Shown here piece by piece: positions 1-8,551 of a stretch of 48,372 nucleotides of DNA (positions are counted from its first letter, which is position 1; each line of letters opens with the position of its first letter). Location of the stretch: positions 1-48,372 of the forward strand of contig NZ_LOQI01000006.1 in NCBI RefSeq assembly GCF_001517915.1, read 5' to 3'. Both the position numbers and the translations under genes were made by a program. The notes beneath the pieces were generated by a model. It made no database searches and had not been told where the DNA came from. It saw only the letters and a program-made list of their open reading frames with translations. The stretch is from Oceanivirga salmonicida. Lineage in GTDB: Bacteria > Fusobacteriota > Fusobacteriia > Fusobacteriales > Leptotrichiaceae.

Positions 1-27
1 CTCTTTTTTACATTTCAACATATATAT

Positions 28-57
28 ATTATATCACGAAAAAGATGTTTTTGTCAA
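28..57 (-). promoter_or_regulatory. Leftward sigma70-type promoter for a gene outside the window
   Basis: Read on the minus strand there is a perfect TTGACA (57-52), an 18-base spacer and a perfect TATAAT (33-28). It points out of the window to the left, so the gene it serves is not visible. Confidence 0.7.
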
Positions 58-60
58 CTA

Positions 61-112
61 AAAAAGCTAGAATTTATCATTGTTTTTTGATGTTTTCTAG
101 CTTAAATTTTTT
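61..112. terminator. CTAG-type hairpin, possible bidirectional terminator
   Basis: AAGCTAGAA (64-72) pairs with TTCTAGCTT (95-103), with an inner ATCA/TGAT stem (76-79 with 88-91). On the minus strand the stem is followed at once by a run of T; on the plus strand a T-run follows after three A. No gene in the window clearly ends here. Confidence 0.5.
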
Positions 113-144
113 GCGAAACTTGGGTAATCAATAAAATAAAATTA

Positions 145-174
145 AGAGTATAGAAAAATCTATATTCTTTTTTT
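145..174 (+). terminator. Rho-independent terminator
   Basis: AGAGTATAG (145-153) and CTATATTCT (160-168) form a 9-bp stem with one G-T pair and a six-base loop, followed by a T-run to 174. It would isolate infA from rightward transcription entering the window. Confidence 0.55.
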
Positions 175-303
175 ATAATATTCTATTTTCTATTTTTTTT
201 ATAATTTTTAATAAAGACACACCAAAATAAATAGGTGTGAGAAATATATTTTTTCAAATTAGACCTAGCACTAGGATTTATTAGAAAAAAAATAAGTTTT
301 TTG

Positions 304-332
304 TTGTAATTTTTTTTTATTTGTGTTACAAT
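304..332 (+). promoter_or_regulatory. Promoter of the infA-rplQ ribosomal operon
   Basis: TTGTAA (304-309), 17-base spacer, TACAAT (327-332). The predicted start of transcription, about 339-340, falls at the hairpin GTTGCA-GGAAT-TGCAAC (340-356), so the mRNA would begin with a 6-bp stem-loop some 30 bases before the infA start codon. Confidence 0.65.
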
Positions 333-387
333 AATAAAAGTTGCAGGAATTGCAACAATTTTATATTATATGATTCGAGGTGATTTA

Positions 388-606
388 ATGGCAAAACAAG
401 ATGTACTAGAGCTTGAGGGAGAAATATTAGAAGCATTACCAAATGCAATGTTTCAAATCAAACTTGAAAATGGACATACAGTGTTAGGGCATATTTCTGG
501 TAAAATGAGAATGAACTACATCAAAATTTTACCGGGTGATAAAGTAACGGTAGAAATTTCTCCGTATGATTTATCTCGTGGTAGAATCGTATACAGAAAA
601 AAATAG
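388..606 (+). CDS. infA: Translation initiation factor IF-1
   Basis: 72-residue IF-1, an OB-fold protein that binds the 30S A site during initiation. The sequence runs [19 protein letters not shown] to GRIVYRKK, full family length (72 in E. coli). An upstream in-frame ATG at 370 exists, but GAGGTGA (376-382) is correctly spaced for the ATG at 388 and the protein begins with the conserved MAKQD there. It is the first gene of the infA-rpmJ-rpsM-rpsK-rpsD-rpoA-rplQ operon and has its own promoter at 304-332. Identification is secure. Confidence 0.95.
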   Translation: MAKQDVLELEGEILEALPNAMFQIKLENGHTVLGHISGKMRMNYIKILPGDKVTVEISPYDLSRGRIVYRKK

Positions 607-619
607 AAGGAGGGTTTTT

Positions 620-733
620 ATGAAAGTAAGAGCATCTGTAAAAAGTATTTGTGACAAATGCAAGATTATCAAAAGATCTGGCATTGTAAGAGTAATGTGC
701 GAAAACCCTAAACATAAACAAAAACAAGGATAG
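620..733 (+). CDS. rpmJ: Ribosomal protein bL36
   Basis: A 37-residue protein, [20 protein letters not shown] to the end KHKQKQG, on the 50S subunit. It carries the zinc-binding pattern of the C+ type of L36: C11-x2-C14, C27 and H32. A strong site (GAAGGAGG, 606-613) precedes the ATG, and it lies 13 bases after infA, the usual position between infA and rpsM. Length and sequence are typical. Confidence 0.95.
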   Translation: MKVRASVKSICDKCKIIKRSGIVRVMCENPKHKQKQG

Positions 734-878
734 TTAAACGAAGAACATTAAATTAATTTTTATATATAACCTAATATAAAAATTGTAAAAATATGTTTGG
801 CTGTAGAGCTTATTCTTATCTTGTAAAGTTTAGGTAAGGCATATTGAGGAAGATTAATTTATTAAAGGAGGAGAAAAT

Positions 879-1244
879 TTGGCTAGAATAGCAGGAGTAG
901 ATATTCCAAAAAACAAAAGAGTTGAAATATCATTAACTTACATATTTGGTGTAGGTAAAAGTATTGCAAACGAAGTGTTAGCAAGAGCTGAAGTAAACAA
1001 AGACACAAAAGTAAAAGACTTAACAGAAGAAGAATTAGGGAAAATCAGAAAAATAGTTGATGAGTACAAAATTGAAGGAGAGTTAAGAAAAGACATTAGA
1101 CTTAATATCAAGAGATTAACTGATATTAAATGCTATAGAGGATTAAGACATAGAATGGGACTACCAGTAAGAGGACAAAAAACTAAGACTAACGCTAGAA
1201 CTAGAAAAGGTCCAGTAAGAATGGCAGTTGCTAAGAAAAAATAG
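879..1244 (+). CDS. rpsM: Ribosomal protein uS13
   Basis: 121-residue S13 of the 30S head, contacting the P-site tRNA and the 50S. It starts [19 protein letters not shown] and ends in the basic [15 protein letters not shown] tail; the [20 protein letters not shown] segment is conserved. The start is TTG, fixed by AAAGGAGGAG (864-873). A 145-base gap from rpmJ (734-878) precedes it, long for this operon and able to fold (CTTATC 815-820 with GGTAAG 833-838; ATATG 791-795 with CATAT 840-844), so a regulatory leader is possible. Confidence 0.95.
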   Translation: MARIAGVDIPKNKRVEISLTYIFGVGKSIANEVLARAEVNKDTKVKDLTEEELGKIRKIVDEYKIEGELRKDIRLNIKRLTDIKCYRGLRHRMGLPVRGQKTKTNARTRKGPVRMAVAKKK

Positions 1245-1264
1245 TAGATAGGAGGAAACTATAA

Positions 1265-1651
1265 GTGGCAAAAAAGACAACAGTTTCAAAGAAAAAGAAA
1301 TTAAAAAATGTACCAAATGGTATAGCATATATACATTCAACATTTAATAATACAGTTGTTACTATAACAGATTCTGAAGGTAAAGTTATCGCTTGGAAAT
1401 CAGGTGGAACATCAGGATTTAAAGGAACTAAGAAGGGAACTCCTTTCGCAGCACAAATAGCAGCTGAACAAGCAGCACAAGTTGCAATAGACAATGGAAT
1501 GAAAAAAATAGAAATAAAAATAAAGGGTCCTGGATCAGGGAGAGAAGCTTCAATAAGATCAATACAGGCTACTGAATTAGAGGTTACTAGAATAATAGAT
1601 ATTACTCCAGTTCCTCATAATGGTGCAAGACCACCTAAGAAGAGAATGTAA
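1265..1651 (+). CDS. rpsK: Ribosomal protein uS11
   Basis: 128-residue S11 of the 30S platform. Recognised from the [13 protein letters not shown] segment, [20 protein letters not shown] and the C-terminal [12 protein letters not shown]. The start is GTG at 1265 behind ATAGGAGGAA (1248-1257). It lies 20 bases after rpsM in conserved alpha-operon order. Normal length, nothing odd. Confidence 0.95.
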   Translation: MAKKTTVSKKKKLKNVPNGIAYIHSTFNNTVVTITDSEGKVIAWKSGGTSGFKGTKKGTPFAAQIAAEQAAQVAIDNGMKKIEIKIKGPGSGREASIRSIQATELEVTRIIDITPVPHNGARPPKKRM

Positions 1652-1676
1652 TTTTGACGAAGGAGGGAAAAAATAA

Positions 1677-2264
1677 ATGGCAAGAAATTTAAAGCCTGTT
1701 TTAAAACAATGTAGAACACTTGGATTAGATCCAATCACATTAGGTGTTAATAAAAAATCAAAAAGAAATAAAAGACCAAACGCTGCTAAGAAAATGACAG
1801 AATATGGTACGCAATTAAGAGAAAAGCAAAAAGCAAAATTTGTATACGGAGTTCAAGAAAAACAATTTTATAAATTATATGAAGAAGCAACAAGAAAAGA
1901 TGGTGTAACTGGTGAGTTACTATTACAATACCTTGAAAGAAGATTAGATAATGTAGTATTTAGATTAGGTATAGGTACAACTAGAAAACAATCAAGACAA
2001 TTAGTTAATCATGGACATGTACTTGTTAACGGTAAGAGAGTAAACATAGTTTCTTTCAGAGTTAAACAAGGTGATGTAATAGAAGTAAGAGAACATTCTA
2101 AAGAATTAGATGTTATTAAAAATTCATTAGGTAAAAAATCTGTTCCAGGATGGCTTGAATTAGATGAAACTAAAAAAGTTGGGAAAGTATTAGAAAATCC
2201 AACGAGAGATGTTGTGGATTTTGAAGTTGATGAAGCGATGATAATAGAATTCTATTCTAGATAA
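1677..2264 (+). CDS. rpsD: Ribosomal protein uS4
   Basis: 195-residue S4, a primary 16S rRNA-binding protein that nucleates 30S body assembly and in other bacteria represses its own operon. The N-terminal domain MARNLKPVLKQCRTLGLDP keeps only one cysteine, so this is the zinc-free (C-) form. The S4 RNA-binding domain spans about residues 85-150 (LERRLDNVVFRLGIGTTRKQ, then LVNHGHVLVNGKRVN). ATG start, with GAAGGAGGG (1659-1667) upstream. Confidence 0.95.
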   Translation: MARNLKPVLKQCRTLGLDPITLGVNKKSKRNKRPNAAKKMTEYGTQLREKQKAKFVYGVQEKQFYKLYEEATRKDGVTGELLLQYLERRLDNVVFRLGIGTTRKQSRQLVNHGHVLVNGKRVNIVSFRVKQGDVIEVREHSKELDVIKNSLGKKSVPGWLELDETKKVGKVLENPTRDVVDFEVDEAMIIEFYSR

Positions 2265-2299
2265 TAATTATTAAAAATCAGACTAAGGAGTTGATTCGC

Positions 2300-3247
2300 T
2301 TGTTAAATATAGAAAAAATAGCAAAAAATATAAAGTTAACAGAGGAAAAGATTGATAAATATTCAGCAATATATACATTAGAACCTTTATATAGAGGTTA
2401 TGGTAATACCATAGGAAATGCATTAAGAAGAATATTATTATCTTCAATACCAGGTTCTGCCATAAAAGGTATGAGAATAGAAGGTGTATTGAATGAATTT
2501 ACAACATTAGATGGTGTAAAGGAAGCTGTTACCGATATAATTTTAAATGTTAAAGAAATAATAATTGAGCTTGATGAACCAGGAGAAAAAAGAATGTCTT
2601 TATCTGTTAAAGGACCAAAAGTGGTAACAGCAGCAGATATAAAAGCAGAAATGGGAATAAACATAATAAATCCTGATCAAGTAATAGCAACAGTTACTAC
2701 TGATAGAGAACTTATTATGGAGTTTTTAGTTGATTCTGGTGAAGGGTTCGTAGTATCAGATGAAATTTCAAAAGAAGGTTGGGAATTAGACTTCCTAGCT
2801 GTAGATGCTATATATACTCCAATAAAGAAAGTAAACTATACAGTTAAAGATACTATGGTTGGTCGTGTTACTAACTATGATAAACTTATGTTAGAAATAG
2901 TTACAGATGGAAGTGTAGAAATTCATGATGCATTATCTTATGCAGTAGAATTATTGCAAGTACATATTAAACCATTTACTAATATAGGTAGTTCTATGGC
3001 TAAGTATAGAGGAGATGCAGAAGAAGAAATTATTGAAGAAGAAGAAAATGACTATACAGATTTAAAAATTGAAGAATTACAATTAACTGTTAGATCATTT
3101 AATGCTTTGAAAAGAGCAAGTATAAATACATTAGGAGAATTATCTAAGTTGAGTTTATCCGAAGTAGAAAAGATTAAAAATTTAGGAAAAGTATCATTAA
3201 CTGAAATAATTGATAAATTAAAAGAGTATGGCTTTAACTTAGATTAA
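2300..3247 (+). CDS. rpoA: RNA polymerase alpha subunit
   Basis: 315-residue alpha subunit. The N-terminal dimerisation/assembly domain (about 15-225) contains [19 protein letters not shown]; an acidic linker ([13 protein letters not shown]) leads to the C-terminal domain (about 255-315) with [20 protein letters not shown], which binds UP elements and activators. The reading frame is open from a TTG at 2291, but AAGGAG (2285-2290) abuts that codon; the TTG at 2300 has correct spacing and gives the family-like MLNIEK start. Fits between rpsD and rplQ as expected. Confidence 0.95.
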   Translation: MLNIEKIAKNIKLTEEKIDKYSAIYTLEPLYRGYGNTIGNALRRILLSSIPGSAIKGMRIEGVLNEFTTLDGVKEAVTDIILNVKEIIIELDEPGEKRMSLSVKGPKVVTAADIKAEMGINIINPDQVIATVTTDRELIMEFLVDSGEGFVVSDEISKEGWELDFLAVDAIYTPIKKVNYTVKDTMVGRVTNYDKLMLEIVTDGSVEIHDALSYAVELLQVHIKPFTNIGSSMAKYRGDAEEEIIEEEENDYTDLKIEELQLTVRSFNALKRASINTLGELSKLSLSEVEKIKNLGKVSLTEIIDKLKEYGFNLD

Positions 3248-3266
3248 AGATTGGGGGTTTAGTAAA

Positions 3267-3641
3267 TTGAATCATAATAAATCATATAGAAAGCTTGGGA
3301 GAAGAACAGATCATAGATTAGCAATGTTAAAAAATATGACTATATCTTTAATACAGGCTGAGAAAATAGAAACAACAGTTACAAGAGCAAAAGAATTAAG
3401 AAAATTTGCAGAAAAAGCAGTAACATTAGGAAAGAAATATAATCAAACTGATGATAAAGCTAGAAGAGTTCACTTAAGAAGACAAGCATTTGCTTTCTTA
3501 AGAAGTGAAGAAGCTGTAGCTAAGTTATTCAATGATATAGCACCAAAGTATTTAGAAAGAAATGGTGGGTATACTAGAATACTTAAAACTGCTGTTAGAC
3601 GTGGAGATTCAGCAGAAATGGCAATTATAATGTTTGTATAA
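3267..3641 (+). CDS. rplQ: Ribosomal protein bL17
   Basis: 124-residue L17 near the peptide exit tunnel. Recognised from the start [20 protein letters not shown], then [18 protein letters not shown] and the C-terminal [20 protein letters not shown]. The start is TTG at 3267, behind TTGGGGGTTT. Last gene of the ribosomal operon; a GC-rich hairpin (3661-3680) follows 19 bases after its stop. Confidence 0.95.
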   Translation: MNHNKSYRKLGRRTDHRLAMLKNMTISLIQAEKIETTVTRAKELRKFAEKAVTLGKKYNQTDDKARRVHLRRQAFAFLRSEEAVAKLFNDIAPKYLERNGGYTRILKTAVRRGDSAEMAIIMFV

Positions 3642-3660
3642 TTGTAAATATGTAAGAAAG

Positions 3661-3688
3661 GAGTGGACAGTCGTCCACTCTTTAATTT
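3661..3688 (+). terminator. Terminator or attenuator after rplQ
   Basis: GAGTGGAC (3661-3668) pairs perfectly with GTCCACTC (3673-3680) over a four-base loop; TTTAATTT follows. The T-tract is interrupted, so some read-through into rimP, which begins 26 bases later with no clear promoter of its own, is likely. Confidence 0.7.
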
Positions 3689-3706
3689 AAAAAATAAGGA
3701 GAATTT

Positions 3707-4192
3707 GTGTTAGAAAAATTAGAAAAGAAATTTCAAAACGCTATAACTGATGAGAATATAGAAATACTTTATGTGGACTATGAAAGTGATGGTGGCTATA
3801 ACTACTTAAGAGTTTATCTAGAAAAAAAAGATGGGTCAAAAGTTAGTTTAGATGATTGTGAAAATGTAAGTAGGGTTATAAGCGATTTAGCAGATAATGA
3901 AATTAATGAAAAATTTATGTTGGAAGTATCAAGTCCAGGATTAGAAAGAAAATTAAAAAAAGAAAGAGATTTTCTTAAATTTATAGGTCATAATATTAAA
4001 GTAAAAACAATAAGTAATATTGAAGGAACTAAGAGTTTTGAAGGTAAACTTGAAAATTTTGAAGATGGTAATATACATTTATTTGATAATAAAATAGGAA
4101 AGGTAGCAATACCAATATCTAAAATAAAGAGTGCGAATAATATATTTGATTTTAATAAATTAAAAGAATTGGGGGAAGCAAATGAAGGCTAA
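3707..4192 (+). CDS. rimP: Ribosome maturation factor RimP
   Basis: 161-residue RimP (YlxS/DUF150), needed for late 30S maturation. Shows an alpha/beta N-terminal domain followed by the conserved EVSSPGLERKLKKERDF segment (about residues 83-99) and an SH3-like C-terminal domain. The start is GTG at 3707, set by TAAGGAG (3695-3701). It overlaps nusA by 11 bases, the classic rimP-nusA arrangement. Confidence 0.93.
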   Translation: MLEKLEKKFQNAITDENIEILYVDYESDGGYNYLRVYLEKKDGSKVSLDDCENVSRVISDLADNEINEKFMLEVSSPGLERKLKKERDFLKFIGHNIKVKTISNIEGTKSFEGKLENFEDGNIHLFDNKIGKVAIPISKIKSANNIFDFNKLKELGEANEG

Positions 4193-5270
4193 AGGGCAAG
4201 AAATATTTTTAGCTGCATTAGATCAACTTGAAAAAGAAAAAGGGTTAGACAAAGAAGAATTATTACAAGCGGTAGAAACAGCCTTATTAGCAGCATACAA
4301 AAAGAACTATAAAGATGCTGAGAATGCGAGAGTTGAAATTAATAGGATTACAGGATCAATTGACTTTAAAGCTGATAAAATAGTAGTTGAAGAAGTTACT
4401 AATAAAACTTTGGAAATAGGCTTAGAATTAGCAAAAAAATATTCAAAATCAGCAAAATTAGGAGATATAGTTTCTATTGATATAGATGCTGGTAATTTTA
4501 AAAGAAATGCTATACAAAACGCTAAACAAATAGTTATACAAAAAGTAAGAGAGCATGAAAAATTAAGTTTATATAATAAATTTAAAGCCTTAGAAAATAG
4601 TTTAGTAACAGTATTAGTAAAGAAAATGGATGAAAATAGAAATTTATATATAGAAATAAATGATATGGAAGCAATAATTCAAGCAAAAGATTTAAATCCA
4701 TTAGATGAATTTGTGCAAGGAGATAGAGTTTCTGTTTATGTTGGAACTGTTTTAGAAGGAACTAGATTTACTAAGGTAGAATTTTCAAGAAAAAATGAAG
4801 AATTTTTATTAAAGTTATTGGAAAGAGAAATACCAGAAATTGCTAATAAAGATATAGAAGTAAAAGCTATAACTAGAGAAGCAGGAAATAGAAGTAAGGT
4901 AGCAATTTATTCAAAAGACCCTAATTTAGATATTAAAGGTGCATGTATAGGTAAAAATAGTATAAGAATACAAACTATATTATCTGAATTAAATGGAGAA
5001 AAATTAGATATAGTATTATGGGATGAAGACCAAAGAATATTTGTGAAAAATGCGTTAAGTCCAGCCGAAATATTTGCTATTGAAATAGTTAAAGTGAATG
5101 AAGAATTAGTTGCTAATGTTGAGGTAGACCCTGAACAATTATCATTAGCAATAGGTAAAAAAGGTCAAAATTCAAGATTAGCTTCAAAATTATGTAAGAT
5201 AAAAATAAATATAAAGGTAGATGAAGTAGAAAATTATGAATATAGAAAAAATCTTGAAGAAGCCGATTAG
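4182..5270 (+). CDS. nusA: Transcription termination/antitermination factor NusA
   Basis: 362-residue NusA, which binds RNA polymerase and RNA to modulate pausing, termination and antitermination. The order is the NusA N-terminal domain (1-125), an S1 domain (about 135-200), then tandem KH domains with AKDPNLDIKGACIGKNSIR and the second KH loop LAIGKKGQNSRLASKL. It ends shortly after KH2, so the C-terminal acidic repeats of E. coli NusA are absent, as in most Gram-positives and Fusobacteria. Overlaps rimP upstream and ylxR downstream. Confidence 0.95.
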   Translation: MKAKGQEIFLAALDQLEKEKGLDKEELLQAVETALLAAYKKNYKDAENARVEINRITGSIDFKADKIVVEEVTNKTLEIGLELAKKYSKSAKLGDIVSIDIDAGNFKRNAIQNAKQIVIQKVREHEKLSLYNKFKALENSLVTVLVKKMDENRNLYIEINDMEAIIQAKDLNPLDEFVQGDRVSVYVGTVLEGTRFTKVEFSRKNEEFLLKLLEREIPEIANKDIEVKAITREAGNRSKVAIYSKDPNLDIKGACIGKNSIRIQTILSELNGEKLDIVLWDEDQRIFVKNALSPAEIFAIEIVKVNEELVANVEVDPEQLSLAIGKKGQNSRLASKLCKIKINIKVDEVENYEYRKNLEEAD

Positions 5271-5517
5271 GACTTGTGTATATACAAGAATAAAAGATGA
5301 AAAAGCTAATTTGTTAAGATTAGTTAAAAATGAAAATGGCACATATGTATTAGATATAAATCAAAAAATACAAAAAAGAGCTATATATATATCTGCTAGT
5401 GAGAAAACATTAAAGATATTAGAAAAAAATAAGAAATATGATATATCTGAGAAAGATATGAGTATAATAAAAGAAGAGATTCTTAAGAGAATAAAGGTAG
5501 GTGTAAGCAATGGGTAA
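5236..5517 (+). CDS. ylxR: YlxR family RNA-binding protein (DUF448)
   Basis: About 93 residues, or 87 if the TTG at 5254 (MKKPIRTCVYTRIKDEKANL) is used, which matches the usual family start better. The core RTCVYTR...LLRLV...LDINQ fits YlxR, encoded between nusA and infB in many bacteria. The normally conserved GRGAY motif is degenerate (QKRAIYI). The gene overlaps nusA by 35 bases (17 with the later start) and infB by 8. No L7Ae-type YlxQ gene accompanies it. Cellular role in this lineage is not established. Confidence 0.8.
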   Translation: MNIEKILKKPIRTCVYTRIKDEKANLLRLVKNENGTYVLDINQKIQKRAIYISASEKTLKILEKNKKYDISEKDMSIIKEEILKRIKVGVSNG

Positions 5518-8149
5518 TAGGATTTATGATGTAGCTAAAAAATTTGGAATGGATACTATAAAATTCGTTGAAAAAATAAGTAAGTTGGGAATAACAAAGA
5601 ATAATCCTTTAAACAAACTTGATGAAAATGAAATGAAAAAAATTGAAATGGAATTTCAAGGAAAAAATGACGATAATGTAGTAGTTAAAGAAAAAATGAT
5701 ATTTAGCAATACAAAAAAAGAAAAGAAAAATTACAATAAAGACAGTAATTGGAATAATAATAGAAATAAAGTAAATACTAATAAGACTACAACTAGTACA
5801 GAAGATAATGCTGAAAAACCTGTTCAAAAAGATTATAGAAGAAATAGAGGTGCTGCAAGTTATACAAATACTAATTCTGATTATGCCAATAGTAGAAAAA
5901 ACTTTGATAATAAAAAAGAAAATAATTGGAATAATAGAAATAGAAATAATAATACAGGCGGTAATAATAATTATAGAAATAATGCTGGGAATAATACAAG
6001 CGGTAATAGTGGTTATAGAAATAATGCTGGAAATAATACAGGAACTAATAATTATAGAAGCGATAATAGAAATTTTAAATCATTTGACAAAGATAAAGAG
6101 GATGATGATTCTACTAAGAAATTTGGTAGACCAAAGCCTAAAAAAAGAGATACAAAACCAGTTACAGATTCAGTTATACCTGAATCAGAGAACGGAGCAG
6201 TAAGTAAGAAATTTTCAAAAGCTTCTAACAAATCAAAATTTGATAAGAAAAAATATGAAAAAGAAAAGAAAGCAAAAGAAGAAGCAAGAAAATTAAAAGA
6301 ATTAAGAACAGATTTTAGAAAAGATGTTAATAAGAAAAAAGTTAAGAAAAAAGATAAAGAAATAAAAAGTGAAATTGTTCAAATAGATGAAGGTGCAGGA
6401 GTACTTAAAATAGTTGGAGAATTAACTGTTAAAGAATTAGGGAAAAAATTAGGAGTAAATAGTTCTGATATTATTAAAAAATTCTTTATGGAAGGTAAAA
6501 TATTAACAGCTAATGCTATATTATCTTTAGAAGAAATAGAAGAATTAGCATTAGAATATGATGTTTTAATAGAACATGAGGAACCAGAAGAAATTTCTTA
6601 TGGTGAAAAATATGAATTAGAAGAAGAAGATAAAGAAGAAGATTTAGAATTAAGAGCTCCAGTTATAACTATAATGGGACATGTAGATCACGGTAAAACT
6701 TCATTATTAGATGCATTAAGACATACTAATGTAATTGAAGGAGAAGCAGGTGGAATTACACAAAGTATAGGTGCATACCAAGTTAAATGGAAAAATCAAC
6801 TTATTACATTTATAGATACACCAGGTCATGAGGCATTTACTGAAATGAGAGTAAGGGGAGCAAACATAACTGATATAGCTATATTAATAGTAGCAGCAGA
6901 TGATGGAGTTAAACCACAGACAGTAGAAGCAATCTCTCACGCAAAAGAAGCAGGGGTACCTATAATTGTAGCAATAAATAAGATTGATAAGGTAGGAGCT
7001 AATCCTATGAGAGTTAAACAAGAACTTATGGAACATGGTTTAATTACACAAGAATGGGGTGGAGACATAGAATGTGTTGAAATTTCAGCAAAAGAAAAAT
7101 TAAATCTTGAAGAATTACTTGAAACTATAATTATAACTTCTGAATTACTTGAATTAAAAGCTAATTCTAAGAAGAGAGCTAGAGCAGTAATTATAGAATC
7201 TAAATTAGATCCACAAGTAGGAACAATAGCAGATATTTTAATACAAGAAGGTGAACTTAGAATAGGTGATATATTTGTTGCAGGAGAATCTTATGGTAAG
7301 ATAAGAACTATGATAGATGATAAGGGAAATAAAATAGAAATTGCAACTCCATCTATGCCAGTAGAAGTAACAGGATTTAATAATATACCAGAAGCTGGAG
7401 ATTTATTATACTGTGTAAAAAATGATAAACAAGCAAGAAAAATAATAGAAGATTATAGAAATACTAATAAATTAAATGAATTAAATGGTAAAAAACATAT
7501 ATCTCTTGAAAGTTTATCAAAAGAATTAGAGGATAAACAATTAAAAGAATTAAAATGTATAATAAGAGCAGATTCAAAAGGATCTGTTGAAGCCTTAAAA
7601 GAATCTTTAGCAAAATTATCTAATGATAAGGTAGCCATAACTGTTATACAAGCATCAGCAGGTGCAATAACAGAAGGAGACGTTAAGTTAGCAGAAGCAT
7701 CTGATGCAATAATTATAGGATTTGGAGTAAGACCTAATAATACTGCTAGAAATATTGCAGAAAAAATAGGTGTAGAAATAAGAAACTATAATGTAATATA
7801 CCATGTAACAGAAGATATAGAAAAAGCAATAAAAGGAATGCTAGACCCAGAATACAAAGAAATATATTATGGTCGTTTAGAAGTTAAAAAAGTATTTAAA
7901 GTTTCTAATGTAGGTAATATAGCAGGATCATTAGTTGTAGATGGTAAAGTTGTTAAAAAATCTAATATTAGATTACTTAGAAATGGTATTATTATACATG
8001 AAGGAGAAATTGATTCACTTAAAAGATATAAAGATGACGTTAAGGAAGCAAATCTTGGTCAAGAATGTGGTATAAGTATAAAAGATTATACAGACATTAA
8101 AGAAGGAGATATAATAGAATCATTTACTATGGAGGAAATTACTAGATAA
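5510..8149 (+). CDS. infB: Translation initiation factor IF-2
   Basis: 879-residue IF-2, the GTPase that delivers initiator tRNA to the 30S subunit. After a short IF2_N domain (1-50) comes a long low-complexity region (about 65-300) rich in Asn, Arg and Lys, including two near-identical 14-residue units starting YRNNAGNNT. A second IF2_N-like segment precedes the G domain, which starts near residue 390: GHVDHGKT (G1), GGITQSIG (G2), DTPGHEAF (G3), NKID (G4), SAK (G5). Domains II-IV follow to QECGISIKDYTDIKEGDIIE. ATG start overlapping ylxR. Confidence 0.96.
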   Translation: MGNRIYDVAKKFGMDTIKFVEKISKLGITKNNPLNKLDENEMKKIEMEFQGKNDDNVVVKEKMIFSNTKKEKKNYNKDSNWNNNRNKVNTNKTTTSTEDNAEKPVQKDYRRNRGAASYTNTNSDYANSRKNFDNKKENNWNNRNRNNNTGGNNNYRNNAGNNTSGNSGYRNNAGNNTGTNNYRSDNRNFKSFDKDKEDDDSTKKFGRPKPKKRDTKPVTDSVIPESENGAVSKKFSKASNKSKFDKKKYEKEKKAKEEARKLKELRTDFRKDVNKKKVKKKDKEIKSEIVQIDEGAGVLKIVGELTVKELGKKLGVNSSDIIKKFFMEGKILTANAILSLEEIEELALEYDVLIEHEEPEEISYGEKYELEEEDKEEDLELRAPVITIMGHVDHGKTSLLDALRHTNVIEGEAGGITQSIGAYQVKWKNQLITFIDTPGHEAFTEMRVRGANITDIAILIVAADDGVKPQTVEAISHAKEAGVPIIVAINKIDKVGANPMRVKQELMEHGLITQEWGGDIECVEISAKEKLNLEELLETIIITSELLELKANSKKRARAVIIESKLDPQVGTIADILIQEGELRIGDIFVAGESYGKIRTMIDDKGNKIEIATPSMPVEVTGFNNIPEAGDLLYCVKNDKQARKIIEDYRNTNKLNELNGKKHISLESLSKELEDKQLKELKCIIRADSKGSVEALKESLAKLSNDKVAITVIQASAGAITEGDVKLAEASDAIIIGFGVRPNNTARNIAEKIGVEIRNYNVIYHVTEDIEKAIKGMLDPEYKEIYYGRLEVKKVFKVSNVGNIAGSLVVDGKVVKKSNIRLLRNGIIIHEGEIDSLKRYKDDVKEANLGQECGISIKDYTDIKEGDIIESFTMEEITR

Positions 8150-8505
8150 TGAATGAAAGAAGAGTAAAAGGTTTAGAAAAAGAAATTTCAAGAAAGATTG
8201 GAAATATTTTACTTACTGAAATAAAAAATGAAAAACTAAAAAATTTAGTAACTGTATATGAAGTTAAATTATCAAAAGATGGAAGATATGCAGATATAAC
8301 ATTTTCAGTTTTAAATTATAAACAAAATATAAATAAAGAAAAAGTGTTAGAAGATTTAAATAAGGTCAAAGGTTATTTTAGAAAAAGATTAAGTGAAGAA
8401 TTAACTATAAGATATGTACCTGAAATAAGAGTACATTTAGATGATAGTGTAGAGTATGCTGTTAAAATTTCAAATCTTATAGATGAAGTTTTAGACAAAA
8501 AATAA
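8149..8505 (+). CDS. rbfA: Ribosome-binding factor A
   Basis: 118-residue RbfA, a KH-fold cold-shock protein that acts on 16S rRNA during late 30S maturation. Begins MNERRVKGLEKEISRKIGNI and contains the family segments VTVYEVKLSKDGRYADITFS and IRYVPEIRVHLDDSVEYAVK. Its ATG overlaps the infB stop (TAATGA), so it is translationally coupled. Last gene of the rimP-nusA-ylxR-infB-rbfA group; truB and ribF are not next to it. Confidence 0.93.
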   Translation: MNERRVKGLEKEISRKIGNILLTEIKNEKLKNLVTVYEVKLSKDGRYADITFSVLNYKQNINKEKVLEDLNKVKGYFRKRLSEELTIRYVPEIRVHLDDSVEYAVKISNLIDEVLDKK

Positions 8506-8520
8506 AATTCATGTTAAAAT
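8492..8520 (+). promoter_or_regulatory. Promoter of the tig-clpP-clpX-lon operon
   Basis: TAGACA (8492-8497), 17-base spacer, TAAAAT (8515-8520): each box is one base from consensus. It begins inside the last codons of rbfA and lies 31 bases before the tig start codon. No heat-shock inverted repeat (CIRCE) is seen. Confidence 0.6.
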
Positions 8521-8551
8521 AATATGATTAGAAAAAAATTAGGAGGTAAAA

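Larger units (their letters stand above)
1..387. other. Gene-free left edge rich in hairpins
   Basis: No convincing coding region is visible on either strand. The stretch holds a leftward promoter (28-57), a long CTAG-type hairpin (64-103), a rightward terminator (145-174), a CACACC/GGTGTG hairpin (218-239), a small CCTAG-CA-CTAGG palindrome (264-275), the infA promoter (304-332) and a hairpin at the likely 5' end of the infA transcript (340-356). The rest is AT-rich and featureless. The absence of secY/adk/map upstream shows the alpha ribosomal operon is separated here from the usual spc genes. Confidence 0.6.

Noticed and set aside
264-275. CCTAG-CA-CTAGG palindrome as a regulator site
   Set aside because: Too short, not close to a promoter box, with no second copy near infA; listed only as part of the left-edge stretch.
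5808-6203. 131-codon frame inside infB on the same strand, rich in Ile
   Set aside because: A shifted frame of the Asn-rich IF-2 linker (AAT/ATA repeats read out of phase); no ribosome site.
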